DNA from: Evansella sp. LMS18
GTDB lineage: Bacteria; Bacillota; Bacilli; Bacillales; Salisediminibacteriaceae
NCBI RefSeq assembly: GCF_024362785.1
Contig: NZ_CP093301.1
Span: 1,364,001 to 1,428,000 of the forward strand
DNA: 64,000 bases
Direction: 5' to 3'
Below, one piece after another: positions 25,474-34,410 of the stretch. Under the pieces are notes generated by a model. The model was given only the letters and a program-made list of their open reading frames with translations, did not search any database and was not told the DNA's origin. A program made the position numbers and the translations under genes. Numbering within the stretch: the stretch's first letter is position 1; every line of letters starts with the position of its first letter.

Positions 25474-27063
25474 TTAACTTATCTCAGTAACCCCTTCTTC
25501 CACTTTTCTTACTAATGAACCTGCTGCTTTCACTCTTATCCGGGTAGCATTGCCCGGAAGATAAGCGAGCGGCACATCCTCCAGATCTACAATAGTAATG
25601 TCATCTGGATCAGCACCAGCATTTACCGCTTCTTCCTTAGCTATATTTTTCGCCAGTTCAAGGGTTTTTTCCCTTCCGAGTTCGTCAAGTGAGAATACAC
25701 GCTCAATTTGCCCGCTGACTTGTGCAATTGCAGAGCCAATCGCATTTGCAACCCCAAAGTTTTCAGGTTTTAACACGCTTGATGCTCCTTCCAGTTTATC
25801 AGGAAGAAGGATACTTCCCCCGCCAACTAAGATCACAGGTACAGGTTCTGCGCTTGTTTTCATTTTATCAATTGCAACTTCAACTGATTCCACAATTTTA
25901 GCATAAATCTTTTCCAGAACTTCCTGGTCGAGATGGGCAACCTTTTCTTTGTCGCCGATTTCAGCGATTCCTAACGCTACGACTACATCTGTAGTTGTTA
26001 ACGTGTCACCCCCAAATACAAGAGCTTTTTCCGGCAGTTTATACCCTACACTGTCAGGCCCAACAGTAAATTCTCCATCATCTTTAAGCCTAATGATAGT
26101 ACCACCGCCTAATCCGATCGAAACCAAGTCAGGCATTCTGAAGTTTGTTCGAGCACCGCCGATTTCTACTGCCAGAGAAGATTCTCTAGGGAAGGAATTA
26201 ATTAATACACCAATATCAGTAGTAGTCCCCCCCACATCTACTACAAGAGCATCTGTTTTTCCTGTCAGAAATGAAGCTCCACGAAGACTGTTAGTTGGCC
26301 CGCAGGCGATCGTTAAAATGGGATAGCGTTTAGCATACTCTACAGACATTAATGTGCCATCGTTTTGCCCAAAGAATACTTTCGCGTAGATTCCTTCTTC
26401 TTTTAAGGCATTAACGAAACCATCCGCCGTAGACTTTGCCACATTAACCACCGAGGCATTTAAAATAGTAGCATTTTCACGTTCCAGCAGCCCTACACTC
26501 CCAATCTCACTCGATAACGAGAGCGCTGTTTTTTCTCCTAAAACTTCATGGAAAATTTCCGCCGCTCGTTTTTCGTGCTTATCAGAAACCGGGGAGAAGA
26601 CCGAAGTGATTGCAATAGAATCCACTTTCCCCTTCACGGCATTTGCAATCTCATAAAGATGGGCTTCATCTAATTCTACTAATTGCCTTCCGTCAAATTC
26701 ATGACCTCCACGAACGATATATACATGCTTTCCAAGAACTTCTCTGAGGTCATCCGGAACACCAATCAGTGGTTTTACAGCCAGTGTTGCAGGGGCTCCA
26801 ATCCGTACTACTGCTACATTATTCAGGCGCTTTCTTTCAACGATAGCATTTGTACAATGTGTAGTACCCAGCATAGCATACTTAACATCGTTTCTGGAGA
26901 CACCTGAACGTTCAATAACTTCTCTCATTGCTCTGTATATCCCTACACTTACATCTTCCGTTGTCGGTGATTTTGTTTCTGAAATGACATTATAGTTGTC
27001 ATCCAGCAAAACTGCGTCAGTATTCGTGCCGCCAACATCAATACCAATTCTGTATATAGTCAT
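25474..27063 (-). CDS. hydantoinase/oxoprolinase-family ATPase, copy 1
   Basis: A 529-residue protein of the HyuA / 5-oxoprolinase N-terminal family (actin-like ATPase that activates a cyclic amide for hydrolysis). Phosphate-binding motifs are GIDVGGTNTDAVLLD at the N-terminus and VDVGGTTTDIGVL in the middle, with GTTHCTNAIVERKRL between and VILVGGGSILLPD near the end. It is the short form lacking the HyuB part. Last gene of the five-gene sigma-54 operon, 1 bp from its DUF917 partner; the true substrate is unknown. Confidence 0.87.
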   Translation of the reverse strand: MTIYRIGIDVGGTNTDAVLLDDNYNVISETKSPTTEDVSVGIYRAMREVIERSGVSRNDVKYAMLGTTHCTNAIVERKRLNNVAVVRIGAPATLAVKPLIGVPDDLREVLGKHVYIVRGGHEFDGRQLVELDEAHLYEIANAVKGKVDSIAITSVFSPVSDKHEKRAAEIFHEVLGEKTALSLSSEIGSVGLLERENATILNASVVNVAKSTADGFVNALKEEGIYAKVFFGQNDGTLMSVEYAKRYPILTIACGPTNSLRGASFLTGKTDALVVDVGGTTTDIGVLINSFPRESSLAVEIGGARTNFRMPDLVSIGLGGGTIIRLKDDGEFTVGPDSVGYKLPEKALVFGGDTLTTTDVVVALGIAEIGDKEKVAHLDQEVLEKIYAKIVESVEVAIDKMKTSAEPVPVILVGGGSILLPDKLEGASSVLKPENFGVANAIGSAIAQVSGQIERVFSLDELGREKTLELAKNIAKEEAVNAGADPDDITIVDLEDVPLAYLPGNATRIRVKAAGSLVRKVEEGVTEIS

Positions 27064-27064
27064 C

Positions 27065-28162
27065 TTATAATACTCCCTTCGCTTCAGCCACCAGCTGCTC
27101 TAATGGTGTATATTCCACATCGTACCCAAAGTATCCCGGCCCGCATGTCTCAATCCCTTTTGCTGTCCGCCATTTTGGATGGCACGGTATCCCAATCACA
27201 ACACAGCGTGCTCCGTATCTGAGCCCCTCCGTAGTAATAGGAAGTCCTGTCTCAGCATCAAGTACAGCGATTAAGTCAGGAGTGACGCATGCAACCTTCC
27301 CGTCCTTTACTGCTAACAAATGCTCATTTTGGAATTTCAATTCCATTGTTTCATTTTGATATTCCGCAAGCCCTTCAATTCTGGCAGCTCCTCTGGCAAA
27401 TCCAGTTTCTGTTTTTCTGTCAATATCCATGACTTTACCGTTAAATAATTCATAACCGCCCGTCAGTTCAAGTACTTTTTCGATCGGGTCGTGATTATTG
27501 TTTTTTGCAACACGTATGGAACGTCCAATCTCCTCTTCAAGCTGTAAAATATCACGAATTCCACTGTCTTTAAGGTTTTTTCCTGTCATGGGGTAGATCG
27601 CCATCATGACAGAACCGCCTTTTTGGATAGTAGCATTTCTTGCTATTCGCTCCGCCCAGTGATTATCAATGGTATTAAGCAACGAAGTATTGCCTTTTTC
27701 ATCTGCAATAACCATAGGAGTAGCTGATATTCCATCGAGGTAGAATGTTACCATTTGCAGCTCGGGAAAAGCCCTTCCCATCCCATCAACATCAACTACT
27801 GGAAGACCAAGGCGTGCAGCTAACGCCAGCGGCAACAGTGAATTAATTCCTCCTGCCTCAATAGGCATGGTGGCAAAGATTTCTTTACCCAAGTATTTCT
27901 CCAGGGACTTGAATGCACCAATTGCTTCTTCCCCATTAGGTGTTTTTTCTACCATAACAGTGGGTGCACCCATCATACCGGAAGGAACAACGAGAGCGTC
28001 ATCCTGAACTTCATCAACAGAAATTAATTTGATTGGACCAAACTCCTCGATTGCCTGCAGTGCCATTAACTTTCCAATATACGGGTCTCCTCCTCCTCCT
28101 GTTCCAAGAAGAGCCGCTCCTACAGATATGTCTTCAATCTCCTGTTTCCCTAGTAATCTCAT
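27065..28162 (-). CDS. DUF917-family protein, copy 1
   Basis: A 365-residue DUF917 protein. The glycine-rich GTGGGGDPYIGK near residue 20 and AGGINSLLPLALAARLGLPVVDVDGMGRAFPELQM are conserved in the family. DUF917 proteins are almost always encoded beside HyuA-like ATPases and probably form the second subunit of an ATP-dependent amide or lactam hydrolase. Partner of the gene at 25474. Confidence 0.85.
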   Translation of the reverse strand: MRLLGKQEIEDISVGAALLGTGGGGDPYIGKLMALQAIEEFGPIKLISVDEVQDDALVVPSGMMGAPTVMVEKTPNGEEAIGAFKSLEKYLGKEIFATMPIEAGGINSLLPLALAARLGLPVVDVDGMGRAFPELQMVTFYLDGISATPMVIADEKGNTSLLNTIDNHWAERIARNATIQKGGSVMMAIYPMTGKNLKDSGIRDILQLEEEIGRSIRVAKNNNHDPIEKVLELTGGYELFNGKVMDIDRKTETGFARGAARIEGLAEYQNETMELKFQNEHLLAVKDGKVACVTPDLIAVLDAETGLPITTEGLRYGARCVVIGIPCHPKWRTAKGIETCGPGYFGYDVEYTPLEQLVAEAKGVL

Positions 28163-28189
28163 AATTATAATCCTCCTGAGGTTAAGTAG

Positions 28190-29524
28190 TTAAATAGCTT
28201 GTTTTGTGTCAGTATCATGACTTTCATATGTTGATTTATCGAAAGCTTTTACAAGAATAATCTGTAAACCAAAAGCGACGATAAATGCATCCAGGCCAGG
28301 TGCGTTCGTAAAACTGAAGATGCCAAAACCGTTAGGTGCAGGCGTAGTCATAAAAGCAAATAAGGATGCTATTACCCATACAGACAAACCTATTGGATTT
28401 GCGTCTCTCATTTTATCTAAATTATTAAAATGATACTTGTTCTTTTTCAGAAGATAATCAGCAACATAAATACCGCCAATTGGTGGTATCAAGGCACTCA
28501 GGAAACTTAAAAATGGAATGAAGTTATCATATATTCCTGCAACCGCCATAACAGTCCCGACAATACCCGCAATAATTGTCAATTGATATTTAGGCAGCTT
28601 TTTAAAGATAACTGAAAACCCGAGAGCTGCTGAATATAAATTATTATCATTTGTTGTCCACTGGGCAAGAATGAGAATAAGCATGGCAAATGTCCCCCAG
28701 CCAACACCTAGCATTATAGAGACGATATCCACCTCACTCGTAGCCTTTGCCAGTATTGCAGCGATAACCAACACTGTACTAAAACCAATTAAAAAGCCGG
28801 AAAAGGAACCAATCACTGCATCTTTTGGCGTCTTTGCATAACGGGCAATATCAGGACCGATAACAGCTCCAATTGCAAGCGATCCTATAACTAATGAAAC
28901 TGCGATACCGAACGGAATAGCTTCCCCGAAAAGTTCATTATTAGGATTTATGTTCCAGTTGTTATCTGACAAAACCCTGTATAAGGAAGCCAGCAGCAAA
29001 AATACCATTAATGGTACGGCCGCTTTACTAAGTTTTTCAATGGCCTTATAACCAATTACAGCTGTTGAGGTCATTAATATACCTCCAACTATGATTAAAA
29101 TGGTAGGATGTACTTCCAGCCCGAATACATTGTTTAATACGTTGCTGAAGCTTGCGCCAAAAAGATCCAACTGCACTCCGAACCAACCAAACAATGCAAT
29201 AGCAACGATAGCGGATACTGCATACGAGCCATATCTGCCTAAAGCAAATTTGGAAATTAACCCAGTAGATAACCCCGTTTTTGCCCCAACTACGCAGCAA
29301 AAGGCACTTACAATGGCCAGCACTAATGAACCAAGGAAAGCAGCCAGCACAGCCTGAGGAAGTGTTAAACCGCCACCCAGTGTCCCCCCAAGGACAGTCG
29401 CCGACAAAGCAATGGCAATTCCAAGCCATACCGCGGTCAGATGGAGCCAGCCTTTTCTGTGTTCTGCCGGTACAGGTTCACGTTCAAAGTCATTTACCTT
29501 GGGTCGATTAAGCTTTTCATTCAT
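28190..29524 (-). CDS. NCS1-family permease (cytosine/purine/hydantoin type)
   Basis: A 444-residue integral membrane protein with about twelve helices, of the CodB-like NCS1 branch: the N-terminal EREPVPAEHRKGWLHL leader, GGLTLPQAVLAAFLGS, then GPDIARYAKTPKDA between helices, and WTTNDNNLYSAALGFS are typical. These Na+ or H+ symporters import nucleobases, allantoin or hydantoins. Sitting in the middle of two amide-hydrolase pairs, it most likely imports their cyclic-amide substrate. Confidence 0.88.
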   Translation of the reverse strand: MNEKLNRPKVNDFEREPVPAEHRKGWLHLTAVWLGIAIALSATVLGGTLGGGLTLPQAVLAAFLGSLVLAIVSAFCCVVGAKTGLSTGLISKFALGRYGSYAVSAIVAIALFGWFGVQLDLFGASFSNVLNNVFGLEVHPTILIIVGGILMTSTAVIGYKAIEKLSKAAVPLMVFLLLASLYRVLSDNNWNINPNNELFGEAIPFGIAVSLVIGSLAIGAVIGPDIARYAKTPKDAVIGSFSGFLIGFSTVLVIAAILAKATSEVDIVSIMLGVGWGTFAMLILILAQWTTNDNNLYSAALGFSVIFKKLPKYQLTIIAGIVGTVMAVAGIYDNFIPFLSFLSALIPPIGGIYVADYLLKKNKYHFNNLDKMRDANPIGLSVWVIASLFAFMTTPAPNGFGIFSFTNAPGLDAFIVAFGLQIILVKAFDKSTYESHDTDTKQAI

Positions 29525-29547
29525 AGATATCCCGCCCCTTAAATTTT

Positions 29548-31077
29548 TTAAAAGTACCCTACTGCCTTTACTCTTATCCTTATCACTTCCCCCTTTAAGT
29601 AAGCAAAAGGGAATTCCTCTACTGCTGTTACATGAACTGTATCTTTCCTTGCACCTTTTTTAATAACTTCTGTAATAACTCTGCCCTTTGTTTCTTCAAT
29701 TATCTCTTCTTTTGTTCGTTCATTTAAATGGTAAACTCTATCCTCCTGCATCTTAACAGGAGCATAGCAGGCACCTATAGCGTTACTTATTGCGTAATGA
29801 AATGGGTTTTCGACTATTCTGCTTTTTGTCAATAATCTGTTAATTATAAACGGACTTCCTCCTCCTACTACTACAATAGGAAGCATTTCTTTACCGAACT
29901 GCAATTGCTCAATTCTTTCATTCACTCCCTTGGCATATGCTTCCACTGCCTCTGTGCATTCTTTTTTTGGCAACTGTCTTACCAGGTCAAGGGTAGGATT
30001 TTGGTTGTTTCTAAAACTAAGTTCAGGTGTTATTCTCAAAAAGGAGTCTGTTAAGGTCCATGTACTTCCTCCCCAGGCAATTGCCTCTTTTTCCAGGCTT
30101 TCTACAGTCTTTTCAGTTAAAAGCCTTTTTCCCGGGGGTTCTATAACAGTTCCTCCGCCAAAACGTAAATTTAGTGATTTAGGAAGCGAAATATTAACCT
30201 TAATATTCCGAAAAACAGAATGTTCTGTCGTGACTTCAGGATGTCCTCCCGTTATGCGGCCAATTTCTGTATGCCCGGACCCTATATCTACTACAATACA
30301 ATCGGAGTAGCCAGCAAGTTTTGCTCCTCCTCTTAGGCTGTTAGCCACACCAGAGCCTATAGTAAATATGGGGAACCTAATAGCTTCATCAATTGTCATC
30401 AGAGATCCATCGTTTGTAGTTATCCAGTATTCACAGTTAATATTCATAGACTGAAGAAGCTTAGATAACCCTGACATGGCATCCTTTAATACTTTTGAGA
30501 GCATTGCATTAATTATTGCTGCGTTCTCTCTTTCGATGAAACCAATACTTCCCAGTTGGTGCGACATGGTTACAGAGAGGCCTGGAAGTTCCTTTTCCAG
30601 GATAGCTTTTAATCTGATTTCACTACCAGGGTCCATGGGTGAAAAAACACCTGCTATAGCAACCGCTTCTATATTTTCTTTTCTTAATGAACGAACCACA
30701 AAAGAAATGCTCGTTTTAAAATCTTTCTCGGAAAGGGTGCTGACAAATAATTTCATAGGGATATAAGCAGATAAGGCTTCAGGCCAGTGTAGTAAAGGCT
30801 TGATCTTTGACTCATATTCCCCAATCCTTATTATTGCCGTTTTTGCCAGTCCTTTCGAGTATTCCAGCGCATTCTTACAGTGAGTGGTACCAACAAAAAC
30901 ACCTTGAATTTCTTCTGGTTCAACTTTTGTTTTTAACAGTAATTTTCTTACAGAAGCTTTCATACCCGATAAAATATCTTCGCTAGTTTCCTCCTTGCCA
31001 GCTCCGATTACTCTGTTAAATCTGGATAAAAGAACTACATCTGTGCTTGCCCCTCCTACATCAACCCCTAGCCTCAT
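29548..31077 (-). CDS. hydantoinase/oxoprolinase-family ATPase, copy 2 (divergent)
   Basis: A 509-residue paralogue of the protein at 25474. The first motif is GVDVGGASTDVVLL and the CxN motif GTTHCKNALEYSKG is kept, but the second phosphate motif reads VDIGSGHTEIGRI instead of VDVGGTTTDIG, so nucleotide handling may differ. It overlaps its DUF917 partner by 4 bp. The divergence suggests that the second pair is not just redundant. Confidence 0.83.
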   Translation of the reverse strand: MRLGVDVGGASTDVVLLSRFNRVIGAGKEETSEDILSGMKASVRKLLLKTKVEPEEIQGVFVGTTHCKNALEYSKGLAKTAIIRIGEYESKIKPLLHWPEALSAYIPMKLFVSTLSEKDFKTSISFVVRSLRKENIEAVAIAGVFSPMDPGSEIRLKAILEKELPGLSVTMSHQLGSIGFIERENAAIINAMLSKVLKDAMSGLSKLLQSMNINCEYWITTNDGSLMTIDEAIRFPIFTIGSGVANSLRGGAKLAGYSDCIVVDIGSGHTEIGRITGGHPEVTTEHSVFRNIKVNISLPKSLNLRFGGGTVIEPPGKRLLTEKTVESLEKEAIAWGGSTWTLTDSFLRITPELSFRNNQNPTLDLVRQLPKKECTEAVEAYAKGVNERIEQLQFGKEMLPIVVVGGGSPFIINRLLTKSRIVENPFHYAISNAIGACYAPVKMQEDRVYHLNERTKEEIIEETKGRVITEVIKKGARKDTVHVTAVEEFPFAYLKGEVIRIRVKAVGYF

Positions 31078-32180
31078 AAAAGTTCATTCTCCTTCCACTT
31101 TGTTAAAGGCTGATAGTCTTCCTCCTGCCCGAAAGCTTTCGGGCCGACAAAATCAAGTATGCTTCTTGTTCTTAAAACATTTGGAGCGGTGATACTAAAA
31201 ATATTAATAGTCATCCCTTCCTGCACCTCATTAGTTGTTAAAGGGATTAGTGTCCTTGCGTCCATCAGGATAATCAAATCAGGAACCGATACTCTTGTCC
31301 TGCCTTGCTGCTTAACCAGGAGGTACTCGTTATGGAATACAATGTCAGCCTTTTTTCCCTTGAAAGCTTCGTTCCCCGTCACAGAAAGATTCCCGCGTAT
31401 CTGACCTTTCTCAAAATATCGGGATACTTCCTTAATTGTCCCTTCCATTATCAGAACAGGCTTGCTGTAAACAGAGTTATCCAGTACTTCTTCAAGTTCT
31501 TTGATTTTCAGGGAACGCTTTTTCTTCGAGTCTAGTACTTTTCCTATACTCCTGGCTAAACTTAGTGATCCGGGGATCATCGAATGTTTAACTTTACGGG
31601 CGACTGCTCCAAAACAGGAAATGTGGATGATGCCCCCTTCATTGTTTATTAGCTCCCTGGTTTTATCAATCGCCTCATTATTATCTTTGCAGGTAATAGT
31701 GTGAGCGTTCTGTTGCACATCAATAATACTAGCAGGCGAGAATGGGATATTAAAAAAATTAAAAGTAGTCATTGTAAATTCAGGAAATGCTCTTCCCATG
31801 CCATCTCCATCCACAACAGGAAGATTGGTTTGCAAAGCAGTAATAATTGGAGTTAATGCATTCATTCCTCCGATTTCAATAGACACTAAGGCGTCCACTT
31901 TAATGTCCGAAAGCCTTTCATAGTTCTCGATCACTCGTGTACCTTCATCTCCCCTGGGAAGTTGTTCACTATATAATACCGGCGAGCCGGCCATAGCAAG
32001 AGAGAGAATAAATTCTGTTGTCAGCTCTGTAAAACTAAGAACTCTTACTTTGTCATTTTCCTTCATAACTGATTCAAGAAGAAACTCTGATGTTACAGTA
32101 TCACCACCACCCCCGCATCCCAGAAATTTCGCCCCTATAGAAATAAAAGGAATATCTTTTTTTGTAATATACCAGGCCAT
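31074..32180 (-). CDS. DUF917-family protein, copy 2
   Basis: A 368-residue DUF917 protein, first gene of the sigma-54 operon. It has LGCGGGGDTVTSEFL, IGGMNALTPIITALQ and VVDGDGMGRAFPEFTM, aligned with the copy at 27065 but clearly diverged. Start ATG with AAAGGAG 8 bases upstream. Forms the upstream DUF917/ATPase pair with the gene at 29548. Confidence 0.83.
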   Translation of the reverse strand: MAWYITKKDIPFISIGAKFLGCGGGGDTVTSEFLLESVMKENDKVRVLSFTELTTEFILSLAMAGSPVLYSEQLPRGDEGTRVIENYERLSDIKVDALVSIEIGGMNALTPIITALQTNLPVVDGDGMGRAFPEFTMTTFNFFNIPFSPASIIDVQQNAHTITCKDNNEAIDKTRELINNEGGIIHISCFGAVARKVKHSMIPGSLSLARSIGKVLDSKKKRSLKIKELEEVLDNSVYSKPVLIMEGTIKEVSRYFEKGQIRGNLSVTGNEAFKGKKADIVFHNEYLLVKQQGRTRVSVPDLIILMDARTLIPLTTNEVQEGMTINIFSITAPNVLRTRSILDFVGPKAFGQEEDYQPLTKWKENELL

Positions 32181-32209
32181 ATATGTTACTCCTTTGTTAT
32201 ATATTTACT

Positions 32210-32226
32210 TGCAATAAACATGCCAA
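32210..32226 (-). promoter_or_regulatory. sigma-54 promoter of the DUF917/oxoprolinase operon
   Basis: On the minus strand TTGGCATGTTTATTGCA has the invariant GG and GC exactly 10 bases apart, matching the -24/-12 consensus. It lies 30 bp upstream of the first start codon and just after the terminator of the activator gene. Confidence 0.85.
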
Positions 32227-32237
32227 CTTTTTTATAA

Positions 32238-32277
32238 TAAAAAACTTCCTTCTCTCATCCTTTGGTGGAGAAGGAAG
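32238..32277 (-). terminator. terminator of the sigma-54 activator gene
   Basis: CTTCCTTCTC and GAGAAGGAAG form a 10-bp stem (32245-32277), followed on the minus strand by six T residues. It uncouples the activator transcript from the operon it controls. Confidence 0.82.
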
Positions 32278-32332
32278 CCTACTCTTTTAGCTGTACAAAA
32301 AAATACTAAATTACCTGAAATTATTATCGATT

Positions 32333-32432
32333 TTCTCACAAACTTTTGAGAATTTAAAAAACAAATTAAGCCTTTATAGACGAATAGTATGGTTTTTCTC
32401 TATTTTTCTCACTCTTTATCACCATTTCTCAC
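32333..32432. promoter_or_regulatory. candidate upstream activating sites (GTGAGAA repeats)
   Basis: On the minus strand GTGAGAA occurs three times (32339-32333, 32412-32406, 32432-32426); the first is also half of an inverted repeat whose other arm is at 32347-32352. They lie roughly 110-210 bp upstream of the sigma-54 promoter, the normal distance for enhancer-binding protein sites. Confidence 0.45.
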
Positions 32433-32448
32433 TTTTTAAATTTTTAAA

Positions 32449-34197
32449 CTATAAAATTTTGTATCTTTTTAATTTCCTGTAAAGAGTTGGTAAGCTTATC
32501 CCGAGCTTTTTAGCCACAATTTTTTTACCATCTGTATGCCTGCCATACGTATCAAGGAGACTCATAATTTGGTTTTTATAAGCATCCTTTTCCTTATAAA
32601 CCTTTGTGAGAATAGGCTGCTCTAACGGTAATTGATCAGCTTGTTTATCCACTGTTTTATTATATTCCCGCAAAGAGTCCGGGAGGCTGTGAAGTGTTAC
32701 AAGGTCCCCGATCTCCAGATGAGCAAAATGTTCCACCACATTGCGTAACTCTCTTATATTACCTGGCCACCTATAATTCAGAAGAGCATGCAGCGCTTCT
32801 TCGGTCAAGTGTTTCGGCTGTATGTTTTGTGAAGAAGAAATTGATTTCATAAACGAATCAACAAGAAGAGGAATATCCTCTTTCCGGTTTCTAAGCGGGG
32901 GAATTGTTAAAGGGATTACATTCAACCGGTAATATAAATCCTCTCTGAATTTATTATCCGCAACCATTTTTTCCAGGTTTCTGTGGGTAGCCGCGATTAT
33001 TCTCACATCAACACTAATGCTTTTTGTCCCCCCGACTCGTTCAAGTTTCCTCTCCTGCAATATACGTAGAAGCTTTGCTTGCAGCTGTAATGACATATCG
33101 CCAATCTCATCTAAAAAAAGCGTTCCTCCATTTGCCAACTCAAACCTTCCTGCCTTCCCTTTCTTCTGTGCTCCAGTGAATGCCCCACTTTCATAACCAA
33201 AAAGTTCGCTCTCCAGCAGTGACTCGGGAATAGCAGCACAATTTATTGCAATAAATTTTGCTTGTGACCGGTGACTAGCCCCGTGAATAGCCTGAGCAAA
33301 TACCTCCTTTCCGGTCCCACTCTCTCCTCTCAAAAGAATTGTCATATTTCCTTCTGAGATTCGCTTGGCAGTCTCTTTCACTGATCTGATAGATTCACTT
33401 ACCCCTTTAATATCATTAAACGAATACAACTGCTGTACCATTGTTACTTCTTTCTCTTCTCTTATACCTGTTATTTTAAGTAGATAGGACTGGATTTCCT
33501 TATTGTTATAGACAGGTCTCACTATTGCCTTCCATATAAGATTATTATAGTTCCTTACTTCTTCATTTAGCTCCAGAATCAACGTTGTCTCTTCTTGTGT
33601 TTTTTGAATAACCTCCCATGACCTTTTTGTTATAAAACTATTTACAGACCTACCGATTAGATGGGCATTTAAAGTACTGAACTGTTTAACAAGGTTTTGA
33701 GAGAAATCAGCAATTCTTCCGTCTTTATAGATAAGCAGCACAGAGTCAGTTGTAAGCTCCAGTAAACTGCTCATCTCTTTTTTTAAAGCATTGAGCTCAT
33801 CGCGAGACTCCTGTTTTTCCATTTGTGAAATAAGAGAAGTTTCTATATTATTTACCAGGACTTCTATCATACCCCGCCGGGATTCGAATTCCGTGAGGTT
33901 TTCTCTTTTCACAAACAATGAAACTATTTTTTCTATCTTGTTTCTGAAAGGGACTGGATAGAATAAAATCCTTCCTTTTTTACAGCCCTTATTCTCTGAA
34001 CAGAACTCACATGGATGATTGTTTTCTGTTATATCCACTGAACACATATAGCCGGTTTTAGCTGCCTCCTGAAAAAAAGAGCAATTGTATGGGTACCCCG
34101 GAGTTCCTTCGGCAGATTTTTCCGTATCATATACTGTAACCTTTGCCGGCAGCTCATCCTCTTCAAGGAATATAAGATCATCTGTTAAATCTCTCAT
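32449..34197 (-). CDS. sigma-54-dependent enhancer-binding regulator with Cys-rich N-terminus
   Basis: A 582-residue activator. Residues 1-100 hold cysteines at 39, 52, 63, 66 and 72 (HPCEFCSENKGC), a probable metal or Fe-S sensing module; a PAS-like domain covers about 145-245; the AAA+ domain has Walker A GESGTGKE (291-298), the sigma-54 loop GAFTGA (338-343) and Walker B TLFLDEIG (359-366); a Fis-type helix-turn-helix ends the protein. It should activate the operon starting at 32180, which has a matching promoter. Confidence 0.9.
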   Translation of the reverse strand: MRDLTDDLIFLEEDELPAKVTVYDTEKSAEGTPGYPYNCSFFQEAAKTGYMCSVDITENNHPCEFCSENKGCKKGRILFYPVPFRNKIEKIVSLFVKRENLTEFESRRGMIEVLVNNIETSLISQMEKQESRDELNALKKEMSSLLELTTDSVLLIYKDGRIADFSQNLVKQFSTLNAHLIGRSVNSFITKRSWEVIQKTQEETTLILELNEEVRNYNNLIWKAIVRPVYNNKEIQSYLLKITGIREEKEVTMVQQLYSFNDIKGVSESIRSVKETAKRISEGNMTILLRGESGTGKEVFAQAIHGASHRSQAKFIAINCAAIPESLLESELFGYESGAFTGAQKKGKAGRFELANGGTLFLDEIGDMSLQLQAKLLRILQERKLERVGGTKSISVDVRIIAATHRNLEKMVADNKFREDLYYRLNVIPLTIPPLRNRKEDIPLLVDSFMKSISSSQNIQPKHLTEEALHALLNYRWPGNIRELRNVVEHFAHLEIGDLVTLHSLPDSLREYNKTVDKQADQLPLEQPILTKVYKEKDAYKNQIMSLLDTYGRHTDGKKIVAKKLGISLPTLYRKLKRYKIL

Positions 34198-34332
34198 TGT
34201 AATCGCCTCAGTTATTTTATATTTAGGAATCAGGAAATAGTAGTATCTGAATGTTCAATATTTTATTAATACTTTACTATCAATTTGCCCTCCACTCAAC
34301 CTGCTTTAAATTAGAAGTTAATAATAAAACAT

Positions 34333-34367
34333 AAAAAAGACTGTTGAGAAGAATTTCTCAACAGTCT
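34333..34367 (-). terminator. terminator of rocA
   Basis: AGACTGTTGAGAA and TTCTCAACAGTCT form a 13-bp stem, followed on the minus strand by TTTTTTA. A second small hairpin (GACCGC/GCGGCC, 34370-34385) precedes it. Confidence 0.88.
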
Positions 34368-34410
34368 CTGACCGCACAATGCGGCCGTTTTCTATTTATC
34401 TGCAATTCTC

